From: JAAXHH01 sp965248395
GTDB taxonomy: Bacteria > JAAXHH01
Assembly: GCA_965248395.1 (NCBI GenBank)
Contig: OZ252103.1
Location: forward strand, 1,302,001 to 1,366,000
Reading direction: 5' to 3'
DNA length: 64,000 nt
Shown here: positions 26,901-35,292 of the stretch, piece after piece
Layout: each line of letters starts with the position of its first letter
Position numbering within the stretch: position 1 is the first letter of the stretch
Notes under the pieces: generated by a model
The model's database searches: none
What the model was told of the DNA's origin: nothing
Seen by the model: the letters and a program-made list of their open reading frames with translations, nothing else
Program-made: the position numbers and the translations under genes

Positions 26901-27275
26901 TTTTTCCGTCTCTTCCGGAAGGGTGTCTATGGCGTCCACTCGGGACTTCAGTTCATGCAGCAGCGTACGGGCATCGGCGTTGGGGTCCACTTCGATTTGA
27001 ATCGTTCCGACACCTTCGGCGGCGGTGGAACTCAGCCGTTTGATGCCGTCCAGGTCCTGAATGGCTTCCTCGACCCGGACGCACACGGCTTCTTCCACTT
27101 CGGCCGGGGCCGCCCCCAGGTAGGGGACGGTTACGATGATGATATCGGTCTCGAATTCAGGAAAGATCTCGACCTTGATCACCGGGATCATCAGCAGGCC
27201 GCCGACGATGATCGTCATCATGAGCAGATTGGCCGCCACGTTATTCCGGGCGAACCAGGCCAGCACGTAGTTCAT
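23994..27275 (-). CDS. RND efflux transporter, inner-membrane permease
   Basis: A 1093-residue AcrB/MexB-like proton-driven pump subunit. It begins NYVLAWFARNNVAANLLMM and has twelve predicted membrane helices around two large periplasmic loops. The proton-relay motif GIVVDDAIIAGENIYAH lies at about residue 400 in helix 4. The C-terminal half has GVVVNDSLVLVDFINRGRE. Its ATG overlaps the adaptor stop (ATGA), so it is translationally coupled. Substrates could be drugs, bile-like lipids or siderophores; metal-exporting (CusA) signatures are not obvious. Confidence 0.95.
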   Translation of the reverse strand: MNYVLAWFARNNVAANLLMMTIIVGGLLMIPVIKVEIFPEFETDIIIVTVPYLGAAPAEVEEAVCVRVEEAIQDLDGIKRLSSTAAEGVGTIQIEVDPNADARTLLHELKSRVDAIDTLPEETEKPVVQEILFRRQVIDIAVAGNLDETYLKRLGEEIREDLLAQPEISQVRLASVRPYEISIEVSEAALRRYGLTFTEVVNAVRSSSLDLPGGSVKTPAGEILLRAKGQALVGPEFDQIVLRSRPDGTRLLLSHVARVVDGFAETDVSSRFDGKPTALVKVFRVGNENILDVSGAVHRYVDEKRATLPDGIELTTWQDQSKLLESRLDLMINNGQLGFLLVFLCLALFLRIRLAFWVAMGIVICFLGTFWMMPLLDASINMLSLFAFIMVLGIVVDDAIIAGENIYAHQERGVEPATAARIGVQEIAKPIIFAVLTTIVAFSPMFFVEGLMGKFFEIFPIVIVLMLLFSLVESLFILPTHLRHGQPERRDRPLQHTLLLVRPFYLALFYLDKWLHDLQDTVAWYLRRFVEGVYVPLLKKALAWRYVTLSIGVGAIVLTVGLVAGGIMRFVFFPSIENEYVAAHLTMPQGTASEVTSQVISRIEDSAVRLQRQLNDEISQDYPEDDPHVVRHIMAAIGEQPYAARAQQNAGSVIGSASASHIGEVALGLSSSETRSIGSEEIVNRWRELIGSIPDVVELSFTSSLFNVGEAINMELTSPNHEDLLEATAELKRTLANYNGVLDVADDFRPGKQEIRLTVTPEGEALGISMAGLSRQVRQAFYGEEAQRIQRGRDDVRVMVRYPETERRSLGDMENMRIRTPTGIEVPFSLAAMAEMDRGYSNIRRKDRMRVITVTADVNDAVASANDILGDLTASYMPSLMARYPNLTYSLEGEQRNQQESIESLSYGFLVALLVIYGLLAIPFKSYIQPLIIMSVIPFGIVGAVMGHLIMGFAISLLSLFGIVALSGVVVNDSLVLVDFINRGRERSGPDADLHEVIRNAGVARFRPVLLTSLTTFAGLTPILLEKSLQAQFLIPMAISLGFGVLFATAITLILVPISYYILEDGLAVLASIQSRVKGQVLESGEAVETPAS

Positions 27276-28486
27276 TTACCCGTGCCTTCCTCTTCCTGGA
27301 CGGTAGGTCCGGATGGGTTTCCGTTCAGGACTCGGACCTCCATGCCGTCTACCTGGGTTTCGAGCGCGGATAGGCAGACGAGTTCGCCCTCATCGATCCC
27401 GCTTTGGATGAGAACGTGGTTGGATTCCATCCTCAGGACATCGACCATGCGGAACCTGAGCCGGTTTTCAACATCTATGATGGCGACCCGATTTTCGCCG
27501 TGCATGGCAGTCCGGGGCAGGACCACGACACCAGGATAGCGGTTTCCCCGGATTTCCGCCTTGATGAACATCCCGATACTCAGGGGTGGGCGGCCGGGAT
27601 TCGAACCGCGTCCGTAAGGGTTCTGCACCCGTGCTACCGCGTAAACCATCCGGCTCAGTGGATCGATTTCGCCTTCCATGCGGACGATCCTTCCGTTCCA
27701 CTGGTGCTCGCGGCCGGCGAATTCAGCGCTGATCACGACTTCCGGTCCCGCGTCGATAGCCGTCTCCGTCTCGCCCCGGTACTGCATGGGTATGTCAACG
27801 AACGCGAGTTGGTCGTCGGGGATGGGCAACCGCACTTCGGCATAGTTGGTCGCGTAAATGGTTGCCAGCGGCTCCCCGCGCCGCAGGAACTGTCCCACGT
27901 CCACGTTTTTCTGGCGAATTCTACCCGCGTAAGGCGCCCGTATTTCCGTTCTGTCCAGGTTGAGTTGCGCCTGCTGCAGCGCCGCGACGGCCGCCTGGAG
28001 ATTGGCCTGGGCCTGGGCTAACTGGGGTTCTCTACGGACCAGGGGCATCGGTGCGCCCGATCCCAATTGGCTCCATTCGTCCAGGGCCAGGCTTACCTCC
28101 TCTTCTTCGATTTGAAGTGCGGTGGCGAACCGCGCCGTATCCGCCGCGGCCCGCGTCACCGCCAGTTCGGTGTCCCGCGGGTCGAGGCGTAACAGCAACT
28201 CGTCCTGTTCAAAGAATCCACCGGAAACAAAGGACGGGGACACATAGACGATCAGTCCGTCCGTCTCCGCCGAAAGGGCACTTTCAGTCCGCGGAACCAC
28301 CGCGCCCTGGGACCATACCGTGAGCTGGACCGTGTCCAGTTCTGCCGTTGCGACGCGGACCAGGGGTGGTGGTGTGACCGGCGGTTTGCTTTCCACTTCG
28401 GGCTTGTTCCGGACCATGAAGACCACGATCAGCAGCGATCCGAGGACAATGGCCACCGGCAAGGCTGTTTTTACCCACTTGTTCAT
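27272..28486 (-). CDS. RND efflux periplasmic adaptor (membrane fusion protein)
   Basis: A 404-residue HlyD/AcrA-type adaptor from ATG 28486 (AGGAG 7 bases upstream). N-terminal anchor TALPVAIVLGSLLIVVFM; then a barrel-sandwich hybrid with GAVVPRTESALSAETDG, a short helical hairpin (ALQQAQLNLDRTEIRAPYAGRI), and beta-barrel and membrane-proximal domains. It links the inner-membrane pump to the outer-membrane channel. It starts 4 bases after the channel gene. Confidence 0.93.
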   Translation of the reverse strand: MNKWVKTALPVAIVLGSLLIVVFMVRNKPEVESKPPVTPPPLVRVATAELDTVQLTVWSQGAVVPRTESALSAETDGLIVYVSPSFVSGGFFEQDELLLRLDPRDTELAVTRAAADTARFATALQIEEEEVSLALDEWSQLGSGAPMPLVRREPQLAQAQANLQAAVAALQQAQLNLDRTEIRAPYAGRIRQKNVDVGQFLRRGEPLATIYATNYAEVRLPIPDDQLAFVDIPMQYRGETETAIDAGPEVVISAEFAGREHQWNGRIVRMEGEIDPLSRMVYAVARVQNPYGRGSNPGRPPLSIGMFIKAEIRGNRYPGVVVLPRTAMHGENRVAIIDVENRLRFRMVDVLRMESNHVLIQSGIDEGELVCLSALETQVDGMEVRVLNGNPSGPTVQEEEGTGK

Positions 28487-28490
28487 CCCG

Positions 28491-29996
28491 TTACTCCTGT
28501 GTTTCCGGTTCAGTCCGTCCAGTCCGTTCAGCCCGTTCAAATCCGCCGCCCAGCGCCAGGTAGAGGTCTACCCGGGCATCCAGCCTTTGCCGCCGTACAG
28601 CCAGGTACTGTCCTTCGGACTCGAACGCGCGCCGCTGGGCGTCCAGCATGGTGATCACGTCGCTCAGTCCGCTGTGGTACCGCGACTCCGCCAGCTTCCG
28701 GGCGGCCGCGGCCTGAGTCGAAGCTTCCAACAACGCGGCTTCCCGCTGTTTGAGCAGCGAGTCAGCCACCAGGGCGGATTCCACCTCGCCGTAGGCCCGC
28801 AGGGCCTGGCCCGTGAAATTCGCCAGGACCTGGTCCCGGTTGGCTTCGGCCAGCGCCACGCCCGCTCTAAGCCGTCCACCCTGGAACAGGGGTTGAAGCA
28901 AGCTGGATGCGAGACTCCAAACGATGAAATCGCCGTCGAGCAGGTCGGTCAAAGCGGCTGTAGAAGTTCCACCCGAACCGGTCAGACGAATCGCCGGATA
29001 CCGCGCCTTCTTAGCGACGCCGATCCGTGCGCCGGCCGCCGCGAGTTGCCGTTCGGCGAGCATCAGGTCCGGCCGCCTCGCGACGAGATCGGCGGGCAGT
29101 CCCGCCGGCACGGCGACGGGGACCGGGGGAAGGTCGGCCGCGATCGCCAGTTCCGCCGACGGATACTTGCCCAGGAGGATCTCCAATTGCCGGACGACGC
29201 CGTCGAACTGCTGCATTCTCTGCACGACGACCGCCTCCGCCGCTGCCACGTTGGAAAGCGACAGCCGCAGGTCCAGGGAGGGCCTCAGACCCCTTTGATA
29301 CCGGTTGGCGATACGTTCGTTCACCACCTTGAAATTGTCTCTGGTCGCCCGGGCGAGTTCGAGCTGCCGATGGGCTTCGATGGCGGCGAACCACGCCTTG
29401 GCGGTTTGGCCGGCGACAGACGACCGGACCCCGTACAGGTCGGCCTGCGTGCCCTGCAGATCGGCCAGCGCGGCCGCCTTGTCGTCGCTCAGCCGGCCCC
29501 ACAGGTCGATTTCCCAGTTTACATTGGCAGACACCCCGTAATTCGTCGAGGTCGTCTTCAACACACCGCCGTTGCCGCCCGGTATGGGAAACCCGATAAA
29601 GTTACGGCGCTGTCTCGATCGGTTGAAATCCAGGTTGACCTGGGGGAAGAGGGGCGCGCCGACGATGCGCGCCTGTGCCCGCGCGGCCTGCATTCGGTCG
29701 GCGGCGGCCTTCAGGTCGTAGTTACGCGACAGGGCTTCGTCAATGAGCGAGTCCAGCCGTGCGTCACCGAAATCGGCCCACCATCGCAGACCGATACGAC
29801 CCTTGTCCGCCTGGGCGGCGGTCCACTGGGAGGGAATACCGTCCTGGAGTGATGGATGCTGCAGTTTCGGGGCCGAAGCGCAACTTATTACGAGCGCCAC
29901 GGACGCAAAAATGGCACAAACCGATCGCAAGAAAACCCCCTGCCTGGCTGTGAAAACAATCCTTTGCACTTGGCGATTCGGACGAACGACGACCAC
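28491..29996 (-). CDS. RND efflux outer-membrane channel (NodT/OprM type)
   Basis: A 501-residue lipoprotein channel of the TolC superfamily. GTG start with AGAGGAG 5 bases upstream; lipoprotein signal with VALVISC. Two outer-membrane-efflux repeats: WWADFGDARLDSLIDEALSRN and LDFNRSRQRR early, RRPDLMLAERQLAAAGARIG and ARYPAIRLTGSGG in the second half. It is first in a three-gene operon (channel, adaptor, pump). Confidence 0.93.
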   Translation of the reverse strand: MVVVRPNRQVQRIVFTARQGVFLRSVCAIFASVALVISCASAPKLQHPSLQDGIPSQWTAAQADKGRIGLRWWADFGDARLDSLIDEALSRNYDLKAAADRMQAARAQARIVGAPLFPQVNLDFNRSRQRRNFIGFPIPGGNGGVLKTTSTNYGVSANVNWEIDLWGRLSDDKAAALADLQGTQADLYGVRSSVAGQTAKAWFAAIEAHRQLELARATRDNFKVVNERIANRYQRGLRPSLDLRLSLSNVAAAEAVVVQRMQQFDGVVRQLEILLGKYPSAELAIAADLPPVPVAVPAGLPADLVARRPDLMLAERQLAAAGARIGVAKKARYPAIRLTGSGGTSTAALTDLLDGDFIVWSLASSLLQPLFQGGRLRAGVALAEANRDQVLANFTGQALRAYGEVESALVADSLLKQREAALLEASTQAAAARKLAESRYHSGLSDVITMLDAQRRAFESEGQYLAVRRQRLDARVDLYLALGGGFERAERTGRTEPETQE

Positions 29997-30299
29997 CTAT
30001 GCTCCTCTTTGACAATCGATATTTGCGGTATCCTGCGCTCGTATAGCAGTGATGCATCCCGACAAACTCACGCAGTGCTATGATTTCTGTGAAAAACTCG
30101 GGAAATTCAGGGATACAGTCAAGGCATTTCACGGATGGCACATACGTCAGACTCATACGTCAAACATAGTATGCGGGCCATCAGGATTCGAAAGAAGCAT
30201 ATATGTGTTGCAATACGTATGCGGATCCATAATATGTTATGCGCTGAACCAGGGTATGCGCTGACTACGGATCTAAATGGTAAATGCATGAGTTGAAGC
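29997..30299. promoter_or_regulatory. Divergent promoter region with direct repeat
   Basis: About 300 bp between the efflux operon and cysC. It contains CATACGTCA twice, at 30141-30149 and 30154-30162 (13-bp period), and the related ATACGTATG near 30216. This looks like a transcription-factor site, but no regulator gene is adjacent and I cannot say which operon it controls. No open frame is convincing. Confidence 0.4.
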
Positions 30300-30836
30300 A
30301 TGTCCGATAAACCGCGCGAGGCGCAAAGGCCATTCGTCCTCTGGTTCACCGGGTTTTCCGGATCGGGCAAGAGCACCATTGCGGATCGAGTCTATGAAAC
30401 GTTGCGCGACAGGAAGATAAAAGTGGAGCGGCTCGACGGCGACGAAATCCGGCTGGTTTTCCCCGACACGGGATTCGACAAAGCGGGTCGCATGGCTCAT
30501 ATCGCCCGCGTGGGTTATCTCGCATCGGTTCTCGAGCGCAACGGAATCTGTACGATCGTCTCACTCATCTCTCCCTACAGGGAAGCGCGGGACAGGGTAA
30601 GAGGCCTTTGCGGCCGATTCATCGAAGTGTATGTCTCCACCCCCCTGTCGGTATGCGAGGAGCGCGATGTCAAGGGACTGTACGCAAAATCCCGGCGAGG
30701 CGAAATCAAGGGGTTTACGGGTGTGGACGATCCATACGAGGAACCTGAAAGGCCCGACCTGGTGATCGACGCCTCGCGGCAGACCGTTTTGGAATCCGTG
30801 GCGGCGACGATGAGTCATGTAGAACCTTACCTATGA
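30300..30836 (+). CDS. cysC: Adenylyl-sulfate (APS) kinase
   Basis: A 178-residue kinase converting APS to PAPS. Walker A GFSGSGKST at about residue 18; substrate motif VERLDGDEIR (about 42-51); SLISPYREARDRVR; and the lid GLYAKSRRGEIKGFTGVDDPYEEP, all canonical. It precedes cysD by 127 bp on the same strand. The downstream cysNC gene carries a second, divergent APS-kinase domain, so this copy is probably the active one. Confidence 0.92.
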   Translation: MSDKPREAQRPFVLWFTGFSGSGKSTIADRVYETLRDRKIKVERLDGDEIRLVFPDTGFDKAGRMAHIARVGYLASVLERNGICTIVSLISPYREARDRVRGLCGRFIEVYVSTPLSVCEERDVKGLYAKSRRGEIKGFTGVDDPYEEPERPDLVIDASRQTVLESVAATMSHVEPYL

Positions 30837-30963
30837 ACGGCGTTAATCGATCGGCGTTATTATGAACAGCGAACCAGCCGGTTCGGAAGTGATCGAGGTG
30901 TGACCGACAGGTCCAGCCTCAGACCTGTCCAATCCCTCCTCGTTAACCAATGCTGTTACCCCC

Positions 30964-31869
30964 ATGCCCCAGTTCTCCATATCGCACCTGATGCAACTCG
31001 AAGCCGAGAGCATATACGTCATGCGCGAAGTCGTCGCGGAATTCGAACGGCCCGTGATGCTGTATTCGGTCGGCAAGGATTCCTCGGTCATGCTGCACCT
31101 CGCGCGCAAGGCCTTTTATCCGCAGAAACTGCCCTTCCCGCTCATGCACGTAGACACGGGGTACAAGTTCGAGGAGATGTATGCCTTTCGAAAGCGCATG
31201 GCCGAGGAATACGAGGCGGACCTGATCGTCTATCGAAACGAGGAAGCCATAGCCGAAGGCGCCAGTCCCTACGACCTCGGCACGCAGCGATGCTGCGGTC
31301 TGTTGAAGACCCAGGCCTTGCTCGATGGGCTCAAATCCAGGCGCTTCGACGCCGCCCTGGGCGGGGCGCGCCGCGAGGAAGAGAAATCCCGTGCCAAGGA
31401 ACGGTTTTTCTCCTTCCGGGACCGGTTCGGCAGGTGGGATCCAAAGAACCAGCGGCCCGAACTGTGGAACCTGTACAACTGCCGCATCGGCCAGGAAGAA
31501 TCCATCCGGGTGTTTCCACTTTCCAATTGGACCGAACTGGATATATGGATGTACATCCACCGGGAAAACATCCCGGTCGTGCCCCTGTACTTTGCCCGGG
31601 AGCGCCCGGTCGTGGTCAGGGGGAAACAACTGATTCCCGTGGAGGGACAGGCTCGCATCCTGCCCGGTGAAACCACCCAATCCATTGTCTGCCGGTTCCG
31701 CACGCTGGGCTGTTCTCCATGCACCGGCGCCGTACGATCCACCGCGACTTCCGTCGAAGAGATCATCGAGGAAATGATGGTGGAACGCATATCCGAGCGA
31801 TCCACCCGTATCATCGATCACGACCAGGAAGGATCGATGGAATTAAAAAAGCGGGAAGGCTACTTCTAG
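30964..31869 (+). CDS. cysD: Sulfate adenylyltransferase subunit 2
   Basis: A 301-residue small subunit of ATP sulfurylase, which makes APS from sulfate and ATP. The PP-loop SVGKDSSVMLHLA is at about residue 36, followed by HVDTGYKFEEMY, ALGGARREEEKSRAKER and IGQEESIRVFPLSNWTELD. The C-terminal GCSPCTGAVRSTATSVEEII and final KKREGYF are typical. It works as a complex with CysN, encoded 29 bp downstream. Confidence 0.97.
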   Translation: MPQFSISHLMQLEAESIYVMREVVAEFERPVMLYSVGKDSSVMLHLARKAFYPQKLPFPLMHVDTGYKFEEMYAFRKRMAEEYEADLIVYRNEEAIAEGASPYDLGTQRCCGLLKTQALLDGLKSRRFDAALGGARREEEKSRAKERFFSFRDRFGRWDPKNQRPELWNLYNCRIGQEESIRVFPLSNWTELDIWMYIHRENIPVVPLYFARERPVVVRGKQLIPVEGQARILPGETTQSIVCRFRTLGCSPCTGAVRSTATSVEEIIEEMMVERISERSTRIIDHDQEGSMELKKREGYF

Positions 31870-31898
31870 AGGCGATAAAACCGCCAACGCACGGTGTA

Positions 31899-33812
31899 AT
31901 GACCGACATACAGACCTTTCTGGCCCAGAACGAAGAAAAAGAACTGCTGCGTTTCAGTACGGCGGGCAGCGTGGACGACGGCAAATCCACGTTGATCGGC
32001 CGGCTCCTGGCGGACTCGAAGAACATCTACGAGGACCATCTCGCCTCGCTCAAGAAGTTGGCCCGGAAGGACGAAGCCCCCGATCTGGCCCTGTTGCTGG
32101 ACGGCCTCAAGGCGGAACGCGAACAGGGCATCACCATTGACGTGGCCTACCGGTATTTCTCGACGCCCAAACGGAAATTCATCATCGCCGACACGCCGGG
32201 CCATGAACAGTACACCCGGAACATGGCGACCGGCGCGTCCGGCGCAAACCTCGCGATCGTGCTGGTCGACGCGCGCAACGGCGTGCTGACGCAGACCCGG
32301 CGGCATGCCTTCATCACCTCCCTTCTTGGCATTCAACATCTCGTTGTGGCCGTGAACAAGATGGACACGGTGGACTACAGCGAAGAGGTATTCGCCGCCA
32401 TCCGCCGGGAGTTCCTGGACTACGCAGCCAAGCTGAACGTAAGCGACATAAGGCTGGTTCCGGTCAGCGCCCTGATCGGCGACAACGTGGTGCAGAAGAG
32501 CGGCCGCATGCCGTGGTACCACGGCCAGACGGTGCTGGAAATCCTGGAGGACGTACAGATCCTTACCGATCGCAACCTGGTCGATCTGCGGTTTCCCGTG
32601 CAGTATGTCATCCGCCCCAACCAGGATGCGCGGTACTACGCGGGGACAGTGCTTTCCGGCGTGGTCCGGCCCGGAGACGAAGTGCTGATCCTGCCCCGGC
32701 AGAACCGGACACGGGTGAAGTCCGTCTCAAGTTTCGACGGCGACCTCGACGCGGCGTATCCGCCCATGTCCATATCGCTGCAACTCGAGGACGAGGTGGA
32801 TGTCAGCCGGGGAGACATGATCGTTCATCCGAAGAACCTGCCCCACGTGGAGCGGCGGTTCGAGGCCATGATGATCTGGATGAATGAAGTCCCCATGGAT
32901 CCGTCCCGTCACTACCTGATTAAACAGACCACGCAGACCGCCCGGGCAAGCATCGATCACGTGGACTACCGGATTGACGTCGATACACTGCACAAAGTCA
33001 ACGTGCCCCATCTTTCCCTCAACGAAATCGGCCGGGTGGCCCTGACCTCGAACAGCCCGCTCTACTACGATGCGTACCAGGCAAACCAGCTGACCGGGAG
33101 TTTTATCCTGGTGGATTATCTCACCAACCATACCGTCGCCGCGGGAATGATCATCGACCGGCTGCCGGGAGATCGCGTGCCCATGGACGTGGACACCGAT
33201 TCCCAACCCAGGGCATCCATTTCGCGAAGGTCCAGCCTGGTGAACCTGGGACGGCGGATCACGCGGTATGGCCAGACGCCCTGTACGATTTGGATCACGG
33301 GCCTGGTGGGCTCGGGGAAATCGGCCGTTACTTACGGACTGGAAAAAGCGCTGTACGAGGAGGGGTATTCGGTCGTGGTGCTGGACAGTTCGGTCGTTCG
33401 CAGCGGCCTCAGCCGCGATCTGGGCTTTTCGGCGGCGGACCAGGCCGAAAACCTGAGGCGCGTGGCCGAATGTGCGGCCATGCTTAACGAATCGGGGCTT
33501 ATCGTTATCGCCTCCTTCGTCTCACCCGGCGAGGACACCCGTCGCCAGGTGGCTGAACGGATCGGAACCGACCGCTACGTGGAGGTGTTCGTCGATGCGT
33601 CGTTGGCGTGGTGCCGTAAGCACGATACCACGGGCTGTTACGAGATGTCGGACCGTGGGCTGCTGCGCAACCTGGCCGGTGTGGATTACCCCTATGAAAA
33701 ACCCCGCGACCCGGCGGTGACCGTTTCGTCGGAGACCGACCCGGTCGAGCAGTCCGTCACGCGCATCGTCGACCTGATGAAAGAAAAAGGCTACCTGCTT
33801 CCGAGGCAGTAG
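31899..33812 (+). CDS. cysNC: Sulfate adenylyltransferase subunit 1 fused to APS-kinase-like domain
   Basis: A 637-residue fusion; ATG 31899 lies just after the cysD stop. Residues 1 to about 430 are the CysN GTPase: GSVDDGKSTLIGRLL, DTPGHEQYTRNMATGAS and VNKMD. The C-terminal 190 residues are CysC-like, with Walker A GLVGSGKSA, but the normally conserved DGDNVRxGL reads DSSVVRSGL, the SPxRxxR-type loop reads SPGEDTR, and the lid reads GCYEMSDRGLLRNLAGVDYP. The kinase half may be weak or inactive, which would explain the separate cysC. No PAPS reductase is seen in the window, so sulfation is a possible use. Confidence 0.93.
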   Translation: MTDIQTFLAQNEEKELLRFSTAGSVDDGKSTLIGRLLADSKNIYEDHLASLKKLARKDEAPDLALLLDGLKAEREQGITIDVAYRYFSTPKRKFIIADTPGHEQYTRNMATGASGANLAIVLVDARNGVLTQTRRHAFITSLLGIQHLVVAVNKMDTVDYSEEVFAAIRREFLDYAAKLNVSDIRLVPVSALIGDNVVQKSGRMPWYHGQTVLEILEDVQILTDRNLVDLRFPVQYVIRPNQDARYYAGTVLSGVVRPGDEVLILPRQNRTRVKSVSSFDGDLDAAYPPMSISLQLEDEVDVSRGDMIVHPKNLPHVERRFEAMMIWMNEVPMDPSRHYLIKQTTQTARASIDHVDYRIDVDTLHKVNVPHLSLNEIGRVALTSNSPLYYDAYQANQLTGSFILVDYLTNHTVAAGMIIDRLPGDRVPMDVDTDSQPRASISRRSSLVNLGRRITRYGQTPCTIWITGLVGSGKSAVTYGLEKALYEEGYSVVVLDSSVVRSGLSRDLGFSAADQAENLRRVAECAAMLNESGLIVIASFVSPGEDTRRQVAERIGTDRYVEVFVDASLAWCRKHDTTGCYEMSDRGLLRNLAGVDYPYEKPRDPAVTVSSETDPVEQSVTRIVDLMKEKGYLLPRQ

Positions 33813-33873
33813 ATCGATGCCGCCGCGCCGGGCGGACATACCCAGCCAGGTTTGAAGGCCGTGCTTCCCGATA

Positions 33874-35292
33874 TTACCATCCCGCAACGCCCATGATCCA
33901 GTAGGCGGTCTGGGCGATGATGAACAACAGGATGAAGGCGATGGCCAGGGGCATGAGACCGCTTACGACGGTCCATTTAACGCTCTTGGTTTCCTGGTAG
34001 ACCGTCCACATGGTCGTGGAACACGGGTTGTGCAGCAGGGAAAACAGCATGAGGCAGACGGCGGTTAGCAGGGTCCACCCCTGCTGGTCCACCAGGAGAT
34101 GCTGCAGTTCTGCCATCGTGTCCAGTTCAATCATCATGCCGGCGCCCGTGTAGGCCATGATGATGGTCGGGACCACGATTTCGTTGGCGGGAATAGCGAT
34201 GATGTAGGCCAGCAGGATTACCCCGTCGAGACCTATGGCCCGGCCGACCGGTTCGAGCCACTGTGAAACCCATACCGTCAGGCTCTGACCACCGGCGTTG
34301 ATGTTGCTCAGCAGCCAGATCACCCCACCTGCCGGCGCGGCCATGACCACTGCGCGCCATAATACGAAGATCGTCCGGTCGATCAGCGAGGTGTACAGCA
34401 CGCGCAGGATGCTGGGACGCCTGTAGGGCGGGAGTTCCAGGGTGAAACTGCTGGCTTCGCCCCGCAGGAAGGACCTGGACAGTATGGCCGATACCAGCAG
34501 GGTCGTCACGGCGCCGATCAGCACGATGAAGACCAGGGATCCGGCCGCGGCCATGGCCGCGAAAGCCGGTGGGAAGGCAGCCGCCACGAACAGGGTCGCC
34601 AGTATGATCAGAGTCGGCCACCTGCCGTTGCAGGGCATGAAATTGTTGGTCAGGATGGCGATCAGCCTCTCTCGCGGCGAATCGATGACTCTGCACGCCA
34701 CGACCCCCGCCGCGTTGCAGCCCAGGCCCATGCTCATGGTCAGTGCCTGTTTGCCGTGAGCGCCGGCCTTCTTGAACAGCGCGTCGACGTTGAACGCCAC
34801 GCGGGGCAGGTATCCCAGGTCTTCCAGGATGGTAAAAATGGGGAAGAATATCGCCATGGGCGGAAGCATGACGGCTACCACCCAGGCCAGTCCCCTGTAA
34901 ACGCCGTGCCAGATGAATCCGGTGATCCACCAGGGGATGCCCAGGCCATCGAAAAGATCGACGCCGCGCGCGCCCAGCCAGAAGAGCCCTTCGGCCAGCA
35001 TGGCGGAGGGGACGTTCGCCCCCGATATCGTAATCCAGAAGACGACGCCCAGGAGCAGGGCCATGAAGGGGAGACCCCAGATCTTCGAGGTTACGATACG
35101 ATCCAGTTTCTGGTCCCAGGGATACGAAGTCGTTTCGTCGGTGCGGATCACCTTGCGCGTGATGGCTTCGGCGTCGTGGTAGATGGCCTCCACGATTTCG
35201 TCGCGGTATGACCCCTCCAGGTCCCGTTGCATTTCTTCGACCCTGCCGAGTATCTCGTCGCCGGTGTATGCTTTCGCCTGTGTGTTGCTCAT
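33874..35292 (-). CDS. feoB: Ferrous iron transporter FeoB, separate membrane permease part
   Basis: A 472-residue protein corresponding to the membrane half of FeoB, encoded apart from its G-domain. Gate motifs: GLGCNAAGVVACRVIDSPRERLIAIL and NNFMPCNGRWPTLIIL (about 195-240; Cys residues thought to line the iron path), and the second gate near SLLHNPCSTTMWTVYQET. About eight or more membrane helices. An extra N-terminal region of about 75 residues is soluble. Its ATG overlaps the G-protein stop (ATGA), so the two should be made in equal amounts and assemble as a split FeoB. Confidence 0.88.
   Translation of the reverse strand: MSNTQAKAYTGDEILGRVEEMQRDLEGSYRDEIVEAIYHDAEAITRKVIRTDETTSYPWDQKLDRIVTSKIWGLPFMALLLGVVFWITISGANVPSAMLAEGLFWLGARGVDLFDGLGIPWWITGFIWHGVYRGLAWVVAVMLPPMAIFFPIFTILEDLGYLPRVAFNVDALFKKAGAHGKQALTMSMGLGCNAAGVVACRVIDSPRERLIAILTNNFMPCNGRWPTLIILATLFVAAAFPPAFAAMAAAGSLVFIVLIGAVTTLLVSAILSRSFLRGEASSFTLELPPYRRPSILRVLYTSLIDRTIFVLWRAVVMAAPAGGVIWLLSNINAGGQSLTVWVSQWLEPVGRAIGLDGVILLAYIIAIPANEIVVPTIIMAYTGAGMMIELDTMAELQHLLVDQQGWTLLTAVCLMLFSLLHNPCSTTMWTVYQETKSVKWTVVSGLMPLAIAFILLFIIAQTAYWIMGVAGW

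Noticed and set aside
28320..29852. 510-codon plus-strand frame
   Set aside because: Shadow of the efflux channel and adaptor genes.
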